Assembly: GCF_003076455.1 (NCBI RefSeq)
Contig: NZ_CP020918.1
Coordinates: 1,674,001 to 1,738,000 of the forward strand
DNA length: 64,000 nt
Reading direction: 5' to 3'
Source: Flavobacterium faecale
GTDB lineage: Bacteria > Bacteroidota > Bacteroidia > Flavobacteriales > Flavobacteriaceae
Both the position numbers and the translations under genes were made by a program. Below the pieces are notes generated by a model. It saw nothing but the letters and a program-made list of their open reading frames with translations, did not search any database and was not told the origin of the DNA. Position 1 is the first letter of the stretch, and every line of letters starts with the position of its first letter. Of the stretch, positions 1-8,323 are shown piece by piece.

Positions 1-3000
1 TCCTCGTCTATTGAAATAATACTCGATGCTACATTTTTCTTTTTTTGTTGTAAGGAAACAATTTTTTCTTCAATGGTATCCTTGCAAATCATTCGATAAG
101 CCATTACTTTTTTCGTTTGTCCAATGCGGTAACAGCGGTCAATAGCTTGGTTTTCGACTGCGGGATTCCACCATGGGTCAATGATGAACACATAATCGGC
201 TTCGGTAAGATTGAGTCCTGTTCCTCCCGCTTTCAAACTAATTAAGAAAACTCGAACATCAGCATTGTTTTGAAAATTCTCTACACGGTCTTGTCGATTG
301 GTAGTTTGTCCATCCAAATATTCAAAAGTAATATGCTCTTCCTCCAAACGAGTTTTTACAATTTGAAGCATTTTTACAAATTGCGAAAAGACTAGAATTT
401 TGTGATTACCTGTTTTCTCTTTGATATTTTCTATTAAGGTTTCCAGTTTCACGGAGTAATTTCCAAAATCTTCTTCTGATGGAATCAGGGCTGTCGAGTT
501 GCAAATTTGTCTTAATTTAGTCAATCCATCCAAGATGTACATTTGCGATTTTTCGACGCCGTTCTCATCTATTTTGTTGAGTAAATAATCGCGGTATTTA
601 TTTTTGAACGTATCATATACTTTGCGTTGTTCTTTTTCCATTTCGCAAAAAATGATGCTTTCAGTTTTTTCTGGCAGTTCTGTAGCGACTTGCTCTTTTG
701 TTCTTCGCAACATAAACGGAGCGATGATTTTGCCTAATATTTGCGATGCATCAACGTCTTTTTCTTTGTCGATAGCGTCCGAAAAATTGGTTTTGAAGTG
801 GGACATGTTGCCCAATAATCCAGGATTCAAGAAATTTAGCTGCGCATACAAATCAAAGGTATTATTCTCGATAGGCGTACCTGTAAGAGCGATTTTATTG
901 TACGAATTCAATAAACGTACTGCTTTATAACGTTTGGAGTTCGGGTTTTTTATCGCTTGACTTTCGTCTAAAATGATATAATTAAATTTAAAATCCTTGA
1001 GGAACTCAATATCATTTAGCAAGGAGCCGTAAGTAGAAATGATTAGATCGTATTTATTGAATTTGTCTTTGTTCTCTGAGCGATTCGCACCAGTAAAAGT
1101 TAAGATTTTTAGCGTTGGGCAAAACTTTTCAATTTCGTTATTCCAATTAAAGATTAGCGATGTGGGTGCAATGATTAGCGAAGGCTGCCCTTTTGGGTTT
1201 TTTAACTTAAGGTGTTGCAAAAAAGTGATAGTTTGCAGGGTTTTCCCCAATCCCATATCGTCAGCCAAACATCCACCTAATTGGTTTTTATCTAAAAATG
1301 CCAACCAATTTAAGCCATGGTGTTGGTACTCTCTTAATGTAGCTTTGATTCCTTTTGGAATTGCAATAGTTTCGATTTCAGATATATTTTGCAAACGCAT
1401 TTTCTTGTTGTACAACTCTTCTAGAAACGCTGGTTTAGTTTCTATTTCTTCATACAGTTCATCAATTATTCCAAATTGATAATTGGAGATCTGAATACCA
1501 TTTTTCTTTACTTCTCCTGTTTTAAAGTAATTGGCAAACTTTTTCATCCATTCCTCCGGAAGAATCCCTAAGGTACCATCGCCAAGCGTAACATAATTAG
1601 ACTTCTTTAAAAATGCTTTTTGCAGGTCTTTTATATTGACTTTTTGATTTCCAAAACTAATGTCAATTTCAATATCAAACCAATCAATATCCGACTTTAG
1701 ATTTACCCTAATAACGGCTTTGTTTAAGTTGAATTTGAATGATTTTAAATCGTTTGCACCAAAAACATTAATTCCCATTTGTTTCATTCGCTCAATAGAA
1801 TGCAACATCCAATAGTTTTCAAAAAGCTGATCAGGGCTTAGGTAAAAGAGCTCTTCTTGTTGAGAAAATTCAGGATGCAATTGTTTGAATTCCTCAAGGA
1901 AGTTATCTTCAAAAGATTGATTTCGGTCTTGGTATTTGTCTGTTTTCGGATCGTACAGCATCTCAGAGGACTGAAGTTCGACAAGTTGGTCAGGGTACTT
2001 TATAGCAAGTGTAAATGTGATATATTCGCCAAGATGGTCTGTTAAATAAACCTGTTTCTCTAAGCCGTTTTCGTTGATTTGTTCTTTTGCTTTTTTGAAA
2101 AGCTTCGACTCAACTTTAAATTTTTTAGATAACGGTTTTATTATTTTTTCAAAAAAATCAGGAGTGTCTTTTTTGAGATAATTTATTTCGGCTAAATCCT
2201 TATAATAGTTTAAATATATCGATAAACGGCTGTCTTTTAAGGGAATCACGACCTCGTCTGCGAAAATATATAAAGGTGTTATTTGTATTGCTGTAGCATT
2301 CAAGTTGTAGTTTTTGTCATTAATTGAGATTTTGGCTTTCAAGGTATAGAAATAGGTAGTCTCAGTTAAAATGAAAAATAAAGTGACTATTTTATTTTCA
2401 AAAACGATTGGCTTTAAATTCTTGCGTATAAGAGTGTTTCTAATGTTGTAACTGTAGCACAATTTATTTCGTGCAATCTTAATAAAATCTTGATTGGATG
2501 CAAAAGCTTTTTTTAAAAAAGTAATGTCTCTGGTTGATTTGTACTTTGCTAAGGCTTCATTTATTTGTATTGATTTTGCAATCAAACTGTGTTCCTCGTT
2601 TGAGTCGTATATTGTTAATGCATCTACAAAGTTATAACTTGTTATAGGAGCTATTGTTGAGGCGAAATCTGTTTTTGTTTTGTTATACTTCGCTTGAAAA
2701 AGGCATGTTGTTTCAAACTTTTTACCTTCAAACTCAAAGCAAATACCCAGTCCGAAATTGCTTTCTTGATTTTCAGGTAGGGGTAAATTTAATGTAGTGT
2801 AATCTTCATCGTCTTCAAATAATTTAGAAAAATCTCTGGAATCTGTAGTTATATTTTTAAATTTTGGTTTAGCAACAAATCCTTTTGGGGTGATGCTAAA
2901 GCTGAATACGCTGTTATAATCGTCATTAGTAGTAAATCCTTGAGCAGTAATTGCTTCAACAGTTTTTTCTTCAAAATAAGTTTTCGAAAATAAATTATCT

Positions 3001-3638
3001 CCAAAAACCGCTACTATTTCGTTAAGAGCAGTGCCAATATGCTCACATGTTTTTGTTGTTTGCACGCAATTACAATCATATTGAAGAATCTCTGTTTCAG
3101 AGGTGTATTGAAAGTGTTGTTCGTGAGGATCCCAACCCGATGATTTGACAATCACTTCGGTTAGCGAAGCAGATTTTATTTGCGGGTTATTAAATTGGTA
3201 CCCTCTATAGTGAGAAGCCACCGTCCATTTGTTGATTATTGATGGGCTAATAATTCCGTTAGTTAATTTTACTTGATTGGGTTTCAATTTTTCGGTTTTA
3301 TTTTCGTATTCAAGATTTTCAAAAAGGGTTTGGATTGTAGCTTCCGTGACGGGTTGAGTTTTTTCTTTTAAATGCTCTATAATAATGGAGTTTAAAGCTG
3401 CAACTATATGTTTACAAATACCAGGGTAATTTGTTTTATAAAGACAAGTGCAAGAACTACTTATTGGCTCCTGTATGTCAATGTTTATTTGGTAATAGTC
3501 GCCATAGCTTCCTAAGCATTCAAAATTAAAAATCCTGTCATCTTGGTCAAGATTGTAAAGTTCAACTTGTCTAGAATTACTTGTTGAATTGGGATTACTA
3601 TTGTGCTTAATGTATTTTTTAATTGCAGAAACGTCCAT
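1..3638 (-). CDS. SNF2-family helicase with two SWIM zinc fingers (3' end outside window)
   Basis: Large DEAD/SNF2-type DNA translocase; 1212 codons are visible and the C-terminus lies beyond position 1. The chosen ATG at 3636-3638 gives MDVSAIKKY. Two SWIM-type zinc motifs are visible: C63-x-C65, C75-x-H77, and C189-x-C191, C198-x-H200. A long linker follows. The helicase core begins with Walker A (DDMGLGKT, about residues 793-800), then a DESQ box (about 890) in place of DEAH. The C-terminal lobe reads GGTGLNL, then DPWWNPAVENQAIDRCYRIG (motif VI, about residue 1165). SNF2 proteins use ATP to move along DNA and remodel DNA-protein complexes; SWIM fingers are predicted to bind DNA or protein. 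The gene is separated from the upstream peptidase by a terminator and has its own -7 box. The exact cellular role is unknown. Confidence 0.93.
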   Translation of the reverse strand, partial: MDVSAIKKYIKHNSNPNSTSNSRQVELYNLDQDDRIFNFECLGSYGDYYQINIDIQEPISSSCTCLYKTNYPGICKHIVAALNSIIIEHLKEKTQPVTEATIQTLFENLEYENKTEKLKPNQVKLTNGIISPSIINKWTVASHYRGYQFNNPQIKSASLTEVIVKSSGWDPHEQHFQYTSETEILQYDCNCVQTTKTCEHIGTALNEIVAVFGDNLFSKTYFEEKTVEAITAQGFTTNDDYNSVFSFSITPKGFVAKPKFKNITTDSRDFSKLFEDDEDYTTLNLPLPENQESNFGLGICFEFEGKKFETTCLFQAKYNKTKTDFASTIAPITSYNFVDALTIYDSNEEHSLIAKSIQINEALAKYKSTRDITFLKKAFASNQDFIKIARNKLCYSYNIRNTLIRKNLKPIVFENKIVTLFFILTETTYFYTLKAKISINDKNYNLNATAIQITPLYIFADEVVIPLKDSRLSIYLNYYKDLAEINYLKKDTPDFFEKIIKPLSKKFKVESKLFKKAKEQINENGLEKQVYLTDHLGEYITFTLAIKYPDQLVELQSSEMLYDPKTDKYQDRNQSFEDNFLEEFKQLHPEFSQQEELFYLSPDQLFENYWMLHSIERMKQMGINVFGANDLKSFKFNLNKAVIRVNLKSDIDWFDIEIDISFGNQKVNIKDLQKAFLKKSNYVTLGDGTLGILPEEWMKKFANYFKTGEVKKNGIQISNYQFGIIDELYEEIETKPAFLEELYNKKMRLQNISEIETIAIPKGIKATLREYQHHGLNWLAFLDKNQLGGCLADDMGLGKTLQTITFLQHLKLKNPKGQPSLIIAPTSLIFNWNNEIEKFCPTLKILTFTGANRSENKDKFNKYDLIISTYGSLLNDIEFLKDFKFNYIILDESQAIKNPNSKRYKAVRLLNSYNKIALTGTPIENNTFDLYAQLNFLNPGLLGNMSHFKTNFSDAIDKEKDVDASQILGKIIAPFMLRRTKEQVATELPEKTESIIFCEMEKEQRKVYDTFKNKYRDYLLNKIDENGVEKSQMYILDGLTKLRQICNSTALIPSEEDFGNYSVKLETLIENIKEKTGNHKILVFSQFVKMLQIVKTRLEEEHITFEYLDGQTTNRQDRVENFQNNADVRVFLISLKAGGTGLNLTEADYVFIIDPWWNPAVENQAIDRCYRIGQTKKVMAYRMICKDTIEEKIVSLQQKKKNVASSIISIDE

Positions 3639-3657
3639 TGATAAGGCCTTTTTTATC

Positions 3658-3665
3658 CAAATATA
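3658..3665 (-). promoter_or_regulatory. -7 box of the SNF2 helicase gene
   Basis: Read on the minus strand this is TATATTTG, a perfect match to the Bacteroidota -7 consensus TAnnTTTG. It lies 19 nt before the start codon at 3638. No clear TTG is seen at the usual -33 distance, so the call rests on the -7 box and position. Confidence 0.55.
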
Positions 3666-3696
3666 CTGATAAGTTTTTTTTCGAAACCTTTTTGTA

Positions 3697-3728
3697 TAAA
3701 AAAAACCGAAGCATCACAACTTCGGTTT
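3697..3728 (-). terminator. Intrinsic terminator after the M3 peptidase
   Basis: A 9-bp stem (3703-3711 with 3720-3728, AAACCGAAG/CTTCGGTTT) with an 8-nt loop is followed on the minus strand by a run of U from the A tract at 3697-3703. It sits about 55 bp past the peptidase stop codon and separates that transcript from the helicase gene. Confidence 0.85.
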
Positions 3729-3781
3729 GATGTCTGCAATCAATCCCGGAACCATCGGGACGTTAACCAACAATCGAAAAT

Positions 3782-5809
3782 CTATAAAAGCCCCGCTCTT
3801 TTCAATAAAGCATCAGGCTTCGGTTCTTGTCCTCTAAAGCGTTTGTACAATTCCATTGGTGGTTCTGTTCCTCCTTTTGAAAGTACATTGTCTTTGAATT
3901 TGGTAGCGACTTCTCTATTGAAAATGCCTTTTTCTTGGAAAAATTCAAAAGCATCAGCATCTAATACTTCTGCCCATTTATAGCTATAATATCCTGATGA
4001 ATAACCACCTTGAAAAATATGTGAGAAAGCAGTACTCATTGCGTTTTCGGCAACCTCTGGGTATAATCTAGTAGATTCAAATTGCTCTTTTTCGAATGCT
4101 TTAACAGACGTGATTCCTGTAGGGTCTTGTCCGTGCCATCCCATGTCTAAAAGTCCAAAACTCAACTGGCGCATCGTTGCTAATCCTTCGTGGAAACTAG
4201 CACTTTCTTTGATTTTTTCCACATATTCTTGCGGGATCACTTCGCCAGTTTGGTAGTGCGTTGCGAACAAAGCCAAAGCTTCAGGCTCGTAACACCAGTT
4301 TTCCATAACTTGACTAGGCAGCTCTACAAAATCCCAAAATACGGATGTTCCAGATAAACTAGGGTAAATGGTGTTGGCTAACATGCCGTGTAATCCGTGA
4401 CCAAATTCATGAAACAATGTCGTCACTTCATTAAATGTCAATAACGAAGGTTTGGTTTCTGTTGGTTTGGTAAAATTACAAACGTTAGAAACATGCGGTC
4501 TTTCGTTGATTCCGTTTTTTACATATTGCGATTTGAACGAAGTCATCCAAGCACCGTTACGTTTTCCTTTTCGAGGGAAAAAATCAGCGTAGAAAATAGC
4601 AACTAAATCTTTTTTCTCATCAGTAACTTCGTAGGTCATTACCTCAGGATGGTATTTGTCAATGTCAAATACTTCTGTAAAAGTTAAACCGTATAATTTA
4701 TCAGCGATTGTAAAAGCGCCTTTCAATACTTTTTCTAACTGGAAATAAGGCTTCAATTTTTCGTCATCCAAGTTGAAAAGTTGTTGTTTCAATTTTTCGG
4801 CATAATAACCGCCATCCCATTTTTCTAGTTGTGCAATTCCGTCTAATTTTTTGGCGAAAGTCGACAACTCTTCAAATTCTTTTAAGGCCGCCGGTTTGGC
4901 TTTGGCTAGCATATCATTCGAAAAAGAAAGTACTTTTTCTGGGGATTGCGCCATACGTTCTTCCAATACAAAATGAGCATGGGTCGCATAACCTAATAAT
5001 TGCGCTCTATCAAAACGAAGTTTAGCAATTTTTAAAACAATTTCTTGATTGTCAAATTCGTTATTCTGAAAACCTCTTGCACCAAAGGCAATGGCTATCT
5101 TTTTGCGTAATTCACGATTGTCTGCGTACGTCATAAACGGAACGTAGCTTGGGTGATCCAAAGTGAAAATCCATCCTTCTTTTTCTTGGGCTTTCGCCAA
5201 AGAGCGCGCGGCTTCGATAGTTCCTTCTGGTAGTCCAGCCAAATCCTTTTCGTCTGTTAAATGCATTTCGAAAGCATTGGTCTCTGCCAAAATATTTTCG
5301 CCAAACTGCAAGCTTAATTTCGATAATTCTTTGTCAATAGCACGTAGTAGGTCTTTTTTGTCTTCAGGCAAATTAGCACCATTTCGAGAAAAACCTTTGT
5401 ATTTTTTATCCAATAAAGTGGCTTGCTCAGTAGTCAAGTCTAATGATTCTCTTGAATCGTAAACCGCTTTTACGCGAGCAAACAAAATAGGATTTAGCGT
5501 GATGTCATTTCCAAATTCAGACAATAGAGGCGAAGCTTCTTGAGCTATTTTTTGCATTTCGTCATTCGTCTCTGCCGAGTTCAAATTAAAGAAAATGCTT
5601 GACGCTCTGTCCAAAATATCTCCGGTGTAATCCATGGCGACGATCGTGTTTTCAAAAGTCGGTTCTTCTGGATTATTAGCAATGGCATCAATTTCTGCTT
5701 TCGCCAAAGCAATTCCTTCTTGTATCGCAGGCAAATAATCTTCGTTTTTAATCTGCGAAAAAGGCGCCGTATTATGTTTGGTATTGAAATATTGTGTTAG
5801 GATGTTCAT
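3782..5809 (-). CDS. M3 family zinc oligopeptidase (Dcp/OpdA type)
   Basis: Thimet-oligopeptidase family enzyme that cleaves short peptides. The zinc-binding motif FHEFGHGLHGML (HExxH, about residues 463-474) is intact, and the downstream metal ligand is within FWDFVELPSQVMENW. The sequence DFFPRKGKRNGAWM before the active site is typical of the peptidyl-dipeptidase Dcp/OligoA branch. No signal peptide is seen, so it is probably cytoplasmic. The frame is open to 5833, but I chose the ATG at 5809 (MNILTQYFNTKHNT) because family members begin here; this gives 675 residues, a normal length. It follows purE by about 60 bp on the same strand and ends at a good terminator, so it may be the last gene of the purK-purE transcript. 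Dcp or OpdA cannot be separated from sequence alone. Confidence 0.93.
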   Translation of the reverse strand: MNILTQYFNTKHNTAPFSQIKNEDYLPAIQEGIALAKAEIDAIANNPEEPTFENTIVAMDYTGDILDRASSIFFNLNSAETNDEMQKIAQEASPLLSEFGNDITLNPILFARVKAVYDSRESLDLTTEQATLLDKKYKGFSRNGANLPEDKKDLLRAIDKELSKLSLQFGENILAETNAFEMHLTDEKDLAGLPEGTIEAARSLAKAQEKEGWIFTLDHPSYVPFMTYADNRELRKKIAIAFGARGFQNNEFDNQEIVLKIAKLRFDRAQLLGYATHAHFVLEERMAQSPEKVLSFSNDMLAKAKPAALKEFEELSTFAKKLDGIAQLEKWDGGYYAEKLKQQLFNLDDEKLKPYFQLEKVLKGAFTIADKLYGLTFTEVFDIDKYHPEVMTYEVTDEKKDLVAIFYADFFPRKGKRNGAWMTSFKSQYVKNGINERPHVSNVCNFTKPTETKPSLLTFNEVTTLFHEFGHGLHGMLANTIYPSLSGTSVFWDFVELPSQVMENWCYEPEALALFATHYQTGEVIPQEYVEKIKESASFHEGLATMRQLSFGLLDMGWHGQDPTGITSVKAFEKEQFESTRLYPEVAENAMSTAFSHIFQGGYSSGYYSYKWAEVLDADAFEFFQEKGIFNREVATKFKDNVLSKGGTEPPMELYKRFRGQEPKPDALLKRAGLL

Positions 5810-5869
5810 GTTGTATTTATTTAACTCGATCATGGTTTTAAACCTTGATAGGGTATTTTTAAAATATTT

Positions 5870-6352
5870 TTATTTTTTCAAATTTTTAGAAGCGGTAATC
5901 ACTGCTTCCTTCAATTCTAGTTTATATGTAATGATGCGGTCAAGAATTTCTTTGTTGCTACTCCCAATAATTTGAGCGGCTAATATTCCAGCATTTTTGG
6001 CACCGTTCAAAGCGACAGTTGCAACAGGAACACCACCAGGCATTTGTAAAATTGACAAAACAGAATCCCATCCGTCAATAGAATTACTAGATTTTACTGG
6101 AACACCAATTACAGGAAGGGGAGACATTGAAGCCACCATTCCAGGCAAATGCGCTGCACCACCCGCACCCGCTACAATAACGGATATCCCACGTGTATGA
6201 GCGTTTTGGCTAAAATCAAATAACTTTTCAGGTGTTCTATGAGCAGACACTATATCAACTTCTACTTCAATGTTAAATGATTTTAATATATCGATGGCAT
6301 CTTGCATTACAGGCATGTCAGAGATGCTTCCCATGATTACGGCTACTTTCAT
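5870..6352 (-). CDS. purE: N5-carboxyaminoimidazole ribonucleotide mutase
   Basis: Class I PurE, 160 residues, converting N5-CAIR to CAIR in de novo purine synthesis. The N-terminal MGSISDMPVM segment and the SAHRTPEK motif (about residues 37-44) with AGAGGAAHLPGM are the substrate phosphate and carboxylate binding regions. It works in tandem with PurK, encoded at 8324-9478. The two genes would normally be neighbours; here they are separated by an ATPase/HNH pair. Only 12 bp lie between the HNH stop and this ATG, and they carry a 9-bp tandem repeat (TTTTTTATG at 6352-6360 and 6361-6369). Confidence 0.97.
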   Translation of the reverse strand: MKVAVIMGSISDMPVMQDAIDILKSFNIEVEVDIVSAHRTPEKLFDFSQNAHTRGISVIVAGAGGAAHLPGMVASMSPLPVIGVPVKSSNSIDGWDSVLSILQMPGGVPVATVALNGAKNAGILAAQIIGSSNKEILDRIITYKLELKEAVITASKNLKK

Positions 6353-6364
6353 TTTTTATGTTTT

Positions 6365-6940
6365 TTATGTCTGTGGGATTAAATCCCAAATATTAATGTT
6401 AAATTCTTCTTGGATGGCTCTGAGGTATTTGATCGAGTCAATTTCTTTCAAAATTCTCTCTTTAAAATAGTCTTCCGGAGATATTGCTCTTTCCTGTATT
6501 CGTTCCCGTCTTCGTTGGATGAAATTTTTTCTGTTTTTCACAAAATTCTCATCGTTTAAATTTAATAGGTCGATTAAGTTTTTTGTCGCGATATCGTCTG
6601 GCTGATGGATAAAATAGCCTTCAAAGTAAATCAAACGTTGTTCAAAGTCTTCATCTGTTGGGTGTAAAATTGGTTCGAGCCACTTAGTCCTTTTTAGATT
6701 GTTTGGTTTGTGCTTTACCATGAACCAATTTTGATAGGAATCTTTATCGTTTAATTTTAAATTTGGATTAAAGTGCTCGATATCTGCTGCATCATTAATG
6801 CCAATGAATTCTTCGGTATAGGCGCAAAAGTTTTTTTGTTCGCTCAAAAGTATACTAGCCAACGATTTGTTACTACCAATTTTGTATAATAATTTCTTTA
6901 CTATGATTTGTGAATCAGGGTTTTTAAGTATCCTTTTCAT
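6365..6940 (-). CDS. HNH-like nuclease, PtuB-like partner of the upstream ATPase
   Basis: 191-residue protein with a degenerate HNH layout resembling the PtuB/TIGR02646 group. The core reads FCAYTEEF (38-45), DIEHFNP (53-59, candidate His56), YQNWFMVKHKPNN (69-81, candidate Asn71 and His77). In many relatives two CxxC-like pairs hold a zinc; here only one Cys (39) remains, so a structural zinc is doubtful. The rest is helical and charged (FIQRRRERIQER). The gene starts only 3 nt after the ATPase stop codon, so translational coupling is likely. Family knowledge: such ATPase-HNH pairs form Septu-type anti-phage modules in which the HNH protein cuts nucleic acid. Assignment to Septu is an inference from motif order and gene pairing; a solitary-function HNH protein is the alternative. 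Confidence 0.72.
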   Translation of the reverse strand: MKRILKNPDSQIIVKKLLYKIGSNKSLASILLSEQKNFCAYTEEFIGINDAADIEHFNPNLKLNDKDSYQNWFMVKHKPNNLKRTKWLEPILHPTDEDFEQRLIYFEGYFIHQPDDIATKNLIDLLNLNDENFVKNRKNFIQRRRERIQERAISPEDYFKERILKEIDSIKYLRAIQEEFNINIWDLIPQT

Positions 6941-6943
6941 TTC

Positions 6944-8245
6944 TTAGAAATTATATTCTTCGCCTAGTTTTTCTAATTTTTCTGCGATGATTTTTTTCTT
7001 TTTCTCATCTTTTTCGAAATAGATTTTTTGCTTCAAATCAATATATTCTTGATGCTTTTTTTGGCCGTATTTATTAATGTAATTAATCCCAAAATCATTT
7101 TTAAGCATATCGTTAGGGTCATCACCAATAGGTGATTTTCCACTACGAATTGCTACTTTTCCTTCTGCATCAAAATGAAGAATAAAACGTTCTTCAGGTT
7201 CGAATGAAGCAGCTATAAAAGGCGAATGTGTAGCAACAATAAACTGTGCTTCGGGAGCTAGATTTTGATAATGATCCATCAAATCCATTTGCATATCAGG
7301 ATAGAGTGAGCGTTCTGGTTCGTCTATCAAAACAATGGAATCTTTGGTTTCCAGTTTAAACAATGGTAAAAACGAAAGTAATAATCCTTTAGTTCCTGTA
7401 CTGGTATTCTGTATTGGAATAACTTCGTCTGTTTTCTTGTTTTTTATTGGAATAGAATATTCAGTACTGACTAAATCTACTTCTAGGTTTAGTTTTTCTA
7501 AAATAGGATTAAATTTTTCGGCAAAACCTTCTAGTTCATTTGGATTTTCCTTACCCCACTTCTTATATTCAACATCCAATTTCTTTAGGTTACCTAATAA
7601 TCCTTTATGAATTAGTTCAGACATTTTTTGAGTAAAATTTTTACGATACTTTAAAATCTCAACTAATAAAAATATCCACATTTCAGGTTTTACATTTTCG
7701 TCAAAGCAAGATTCAAAATCAGTTTGATTTAACTTCCTTTTACTAAATATATTTAATTTATCATTATGTTTTTCGATTAGATCGATAGGGTTCTTTGTAA
7801 ATATTTCGATATTATGATTTGAAGTTAAGCTTGCTTTGAAGTAAAATATGTCTTTTTGATTTTGATATGGTATTAACGGAGTTACGCTTCCTCCTTTATT
7901 TTCATATTTATAAGCAGTACCTTTAGAAAAAATAACTTTATTTTTCTGAGTAAGGATTTCATCAGCAATTAACAGACTTATTGAACCATTTACATTTTTA
8001 ATTACATTGTCAGGACCTGCTAAGGATGTACCATCAATGATTTCTAAATTAACAATGTTTTGTATATGCTCATAAATCAACTCCAATAACCCAGTCTTCC
8101 CTGTCGCACTTTGTCCAATAAAACAAATTTTATCCAAAGGTTTACCCGCTTTCGCTTTGTCCTTATAATCCAAAGGGTAAGTGAAATCAAAATCTAGATT
8201 TTCTAAATGTCTATATTGTTCTATATGTAATTTTGAAATTTTCAT
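6944..8245 (-). CDS. AAA/ABC-type ATPase, PtuA-like (putative defence module)
   Basis: 433-residue SMC/OLD-like ATPase. Visible motifs: N-terminal MKISKLHIEQYRHLENLDF strand typical of RecF/OLD ATPases; Walker A GQSATGKT (44-51); an ABC-like signature STGTKGLLL (about 281-289); Walker B DSIVLIDEPE (about 301-310); H-loop ATHSP (about 337-341). There is no Toprim nuclease domain after the ATPase, unlike OLD proteins, and no reverse transcriptase nearby, unlike retron systems with similar ATPases. The C-terminus is a Lys/Glu-rich helix. Directly coupled to the HNH gene, as PtuA is to PtuB in Septu systems. Its DNA is AT-richer than purK: positions 7741-7800 hold 13 G/C, while 8821-8880 in purK hold 24. 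It lies 78 bp after purK and has its own TAGCTTTG box. Confidence 0.8.
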   Translation of the reverse strand: MKISKLHIEQYRHLENLDFDFTYPLDYKDKAKAGKPLDKICFIGQSATGKTGLLELIYEHIQNIVNLEIIDGTSLAGPDNVIKNVNGSISLLIADEILTQKNKVIFSKGTAYKYENKGGSVTPLIPYQNQKDIFYFKASLTSNHNIEIFTKNPIDLIEKHNDKLNIFSKRKLNQTDFESCFDENVKPEMWIFLLVEILKYRKNFTQKMSELIHKGLLGNLKKLDVEYKKWGKENPNELEGFAEKFNPILEKLNLEVDLVSTEYSIPIKNKKTDEVIPIQNTSTGTKGLLLSFLPLFKLETKDSIVLIDEPERSLYPDMQMDLMDHYQNLAPEAQFIVATHSPFIAASFEPEERFILHFDAEGKVAIRSGKSPIGDDPNDMLKNDFGINYINKYGQKKHQEYIDLKQKIYFEKDEKKKKIIAEKLEKLGEEYNF

Positions 8246-8262
8246 AAGGGGAAACTTTATTA

Positions 8263-8270
8263 CAAAGCTA
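8263..8270 (-). promoter_or_regulatory. -7 box ahead of the ATPase-HNH pair
   Basis: The minus strand reads TAGCTTTG, matching TAnnTTTG, 17 nt before the ATPase start codon at 8245. No TTG is present at normal -33 spacing; the nearest (8299-8301) is 28 bp away. If real, the pair can be transcribed without purK. Confidence 0.45.
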
Positions 8271-8323
8271 ATTAAAAAATTATTGTCATTTTTGACCGCA
8301 AACTGCGACTAAAAACTCAAAAA

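Noticed and set aside
604..2045. Plus-strand open frames of 60-146 codons
   Set aside because: They lie opposite the SNF2 helicase frame, which carries clear family motifs; the plus-strand products show no domain or composition of a real protein.
6365..8245. Retron with ATPase-HNH effector
   Set aside because: No reverse transcriptase or msr/msd-like structure is found next to the pair; both flanks are purine genes.
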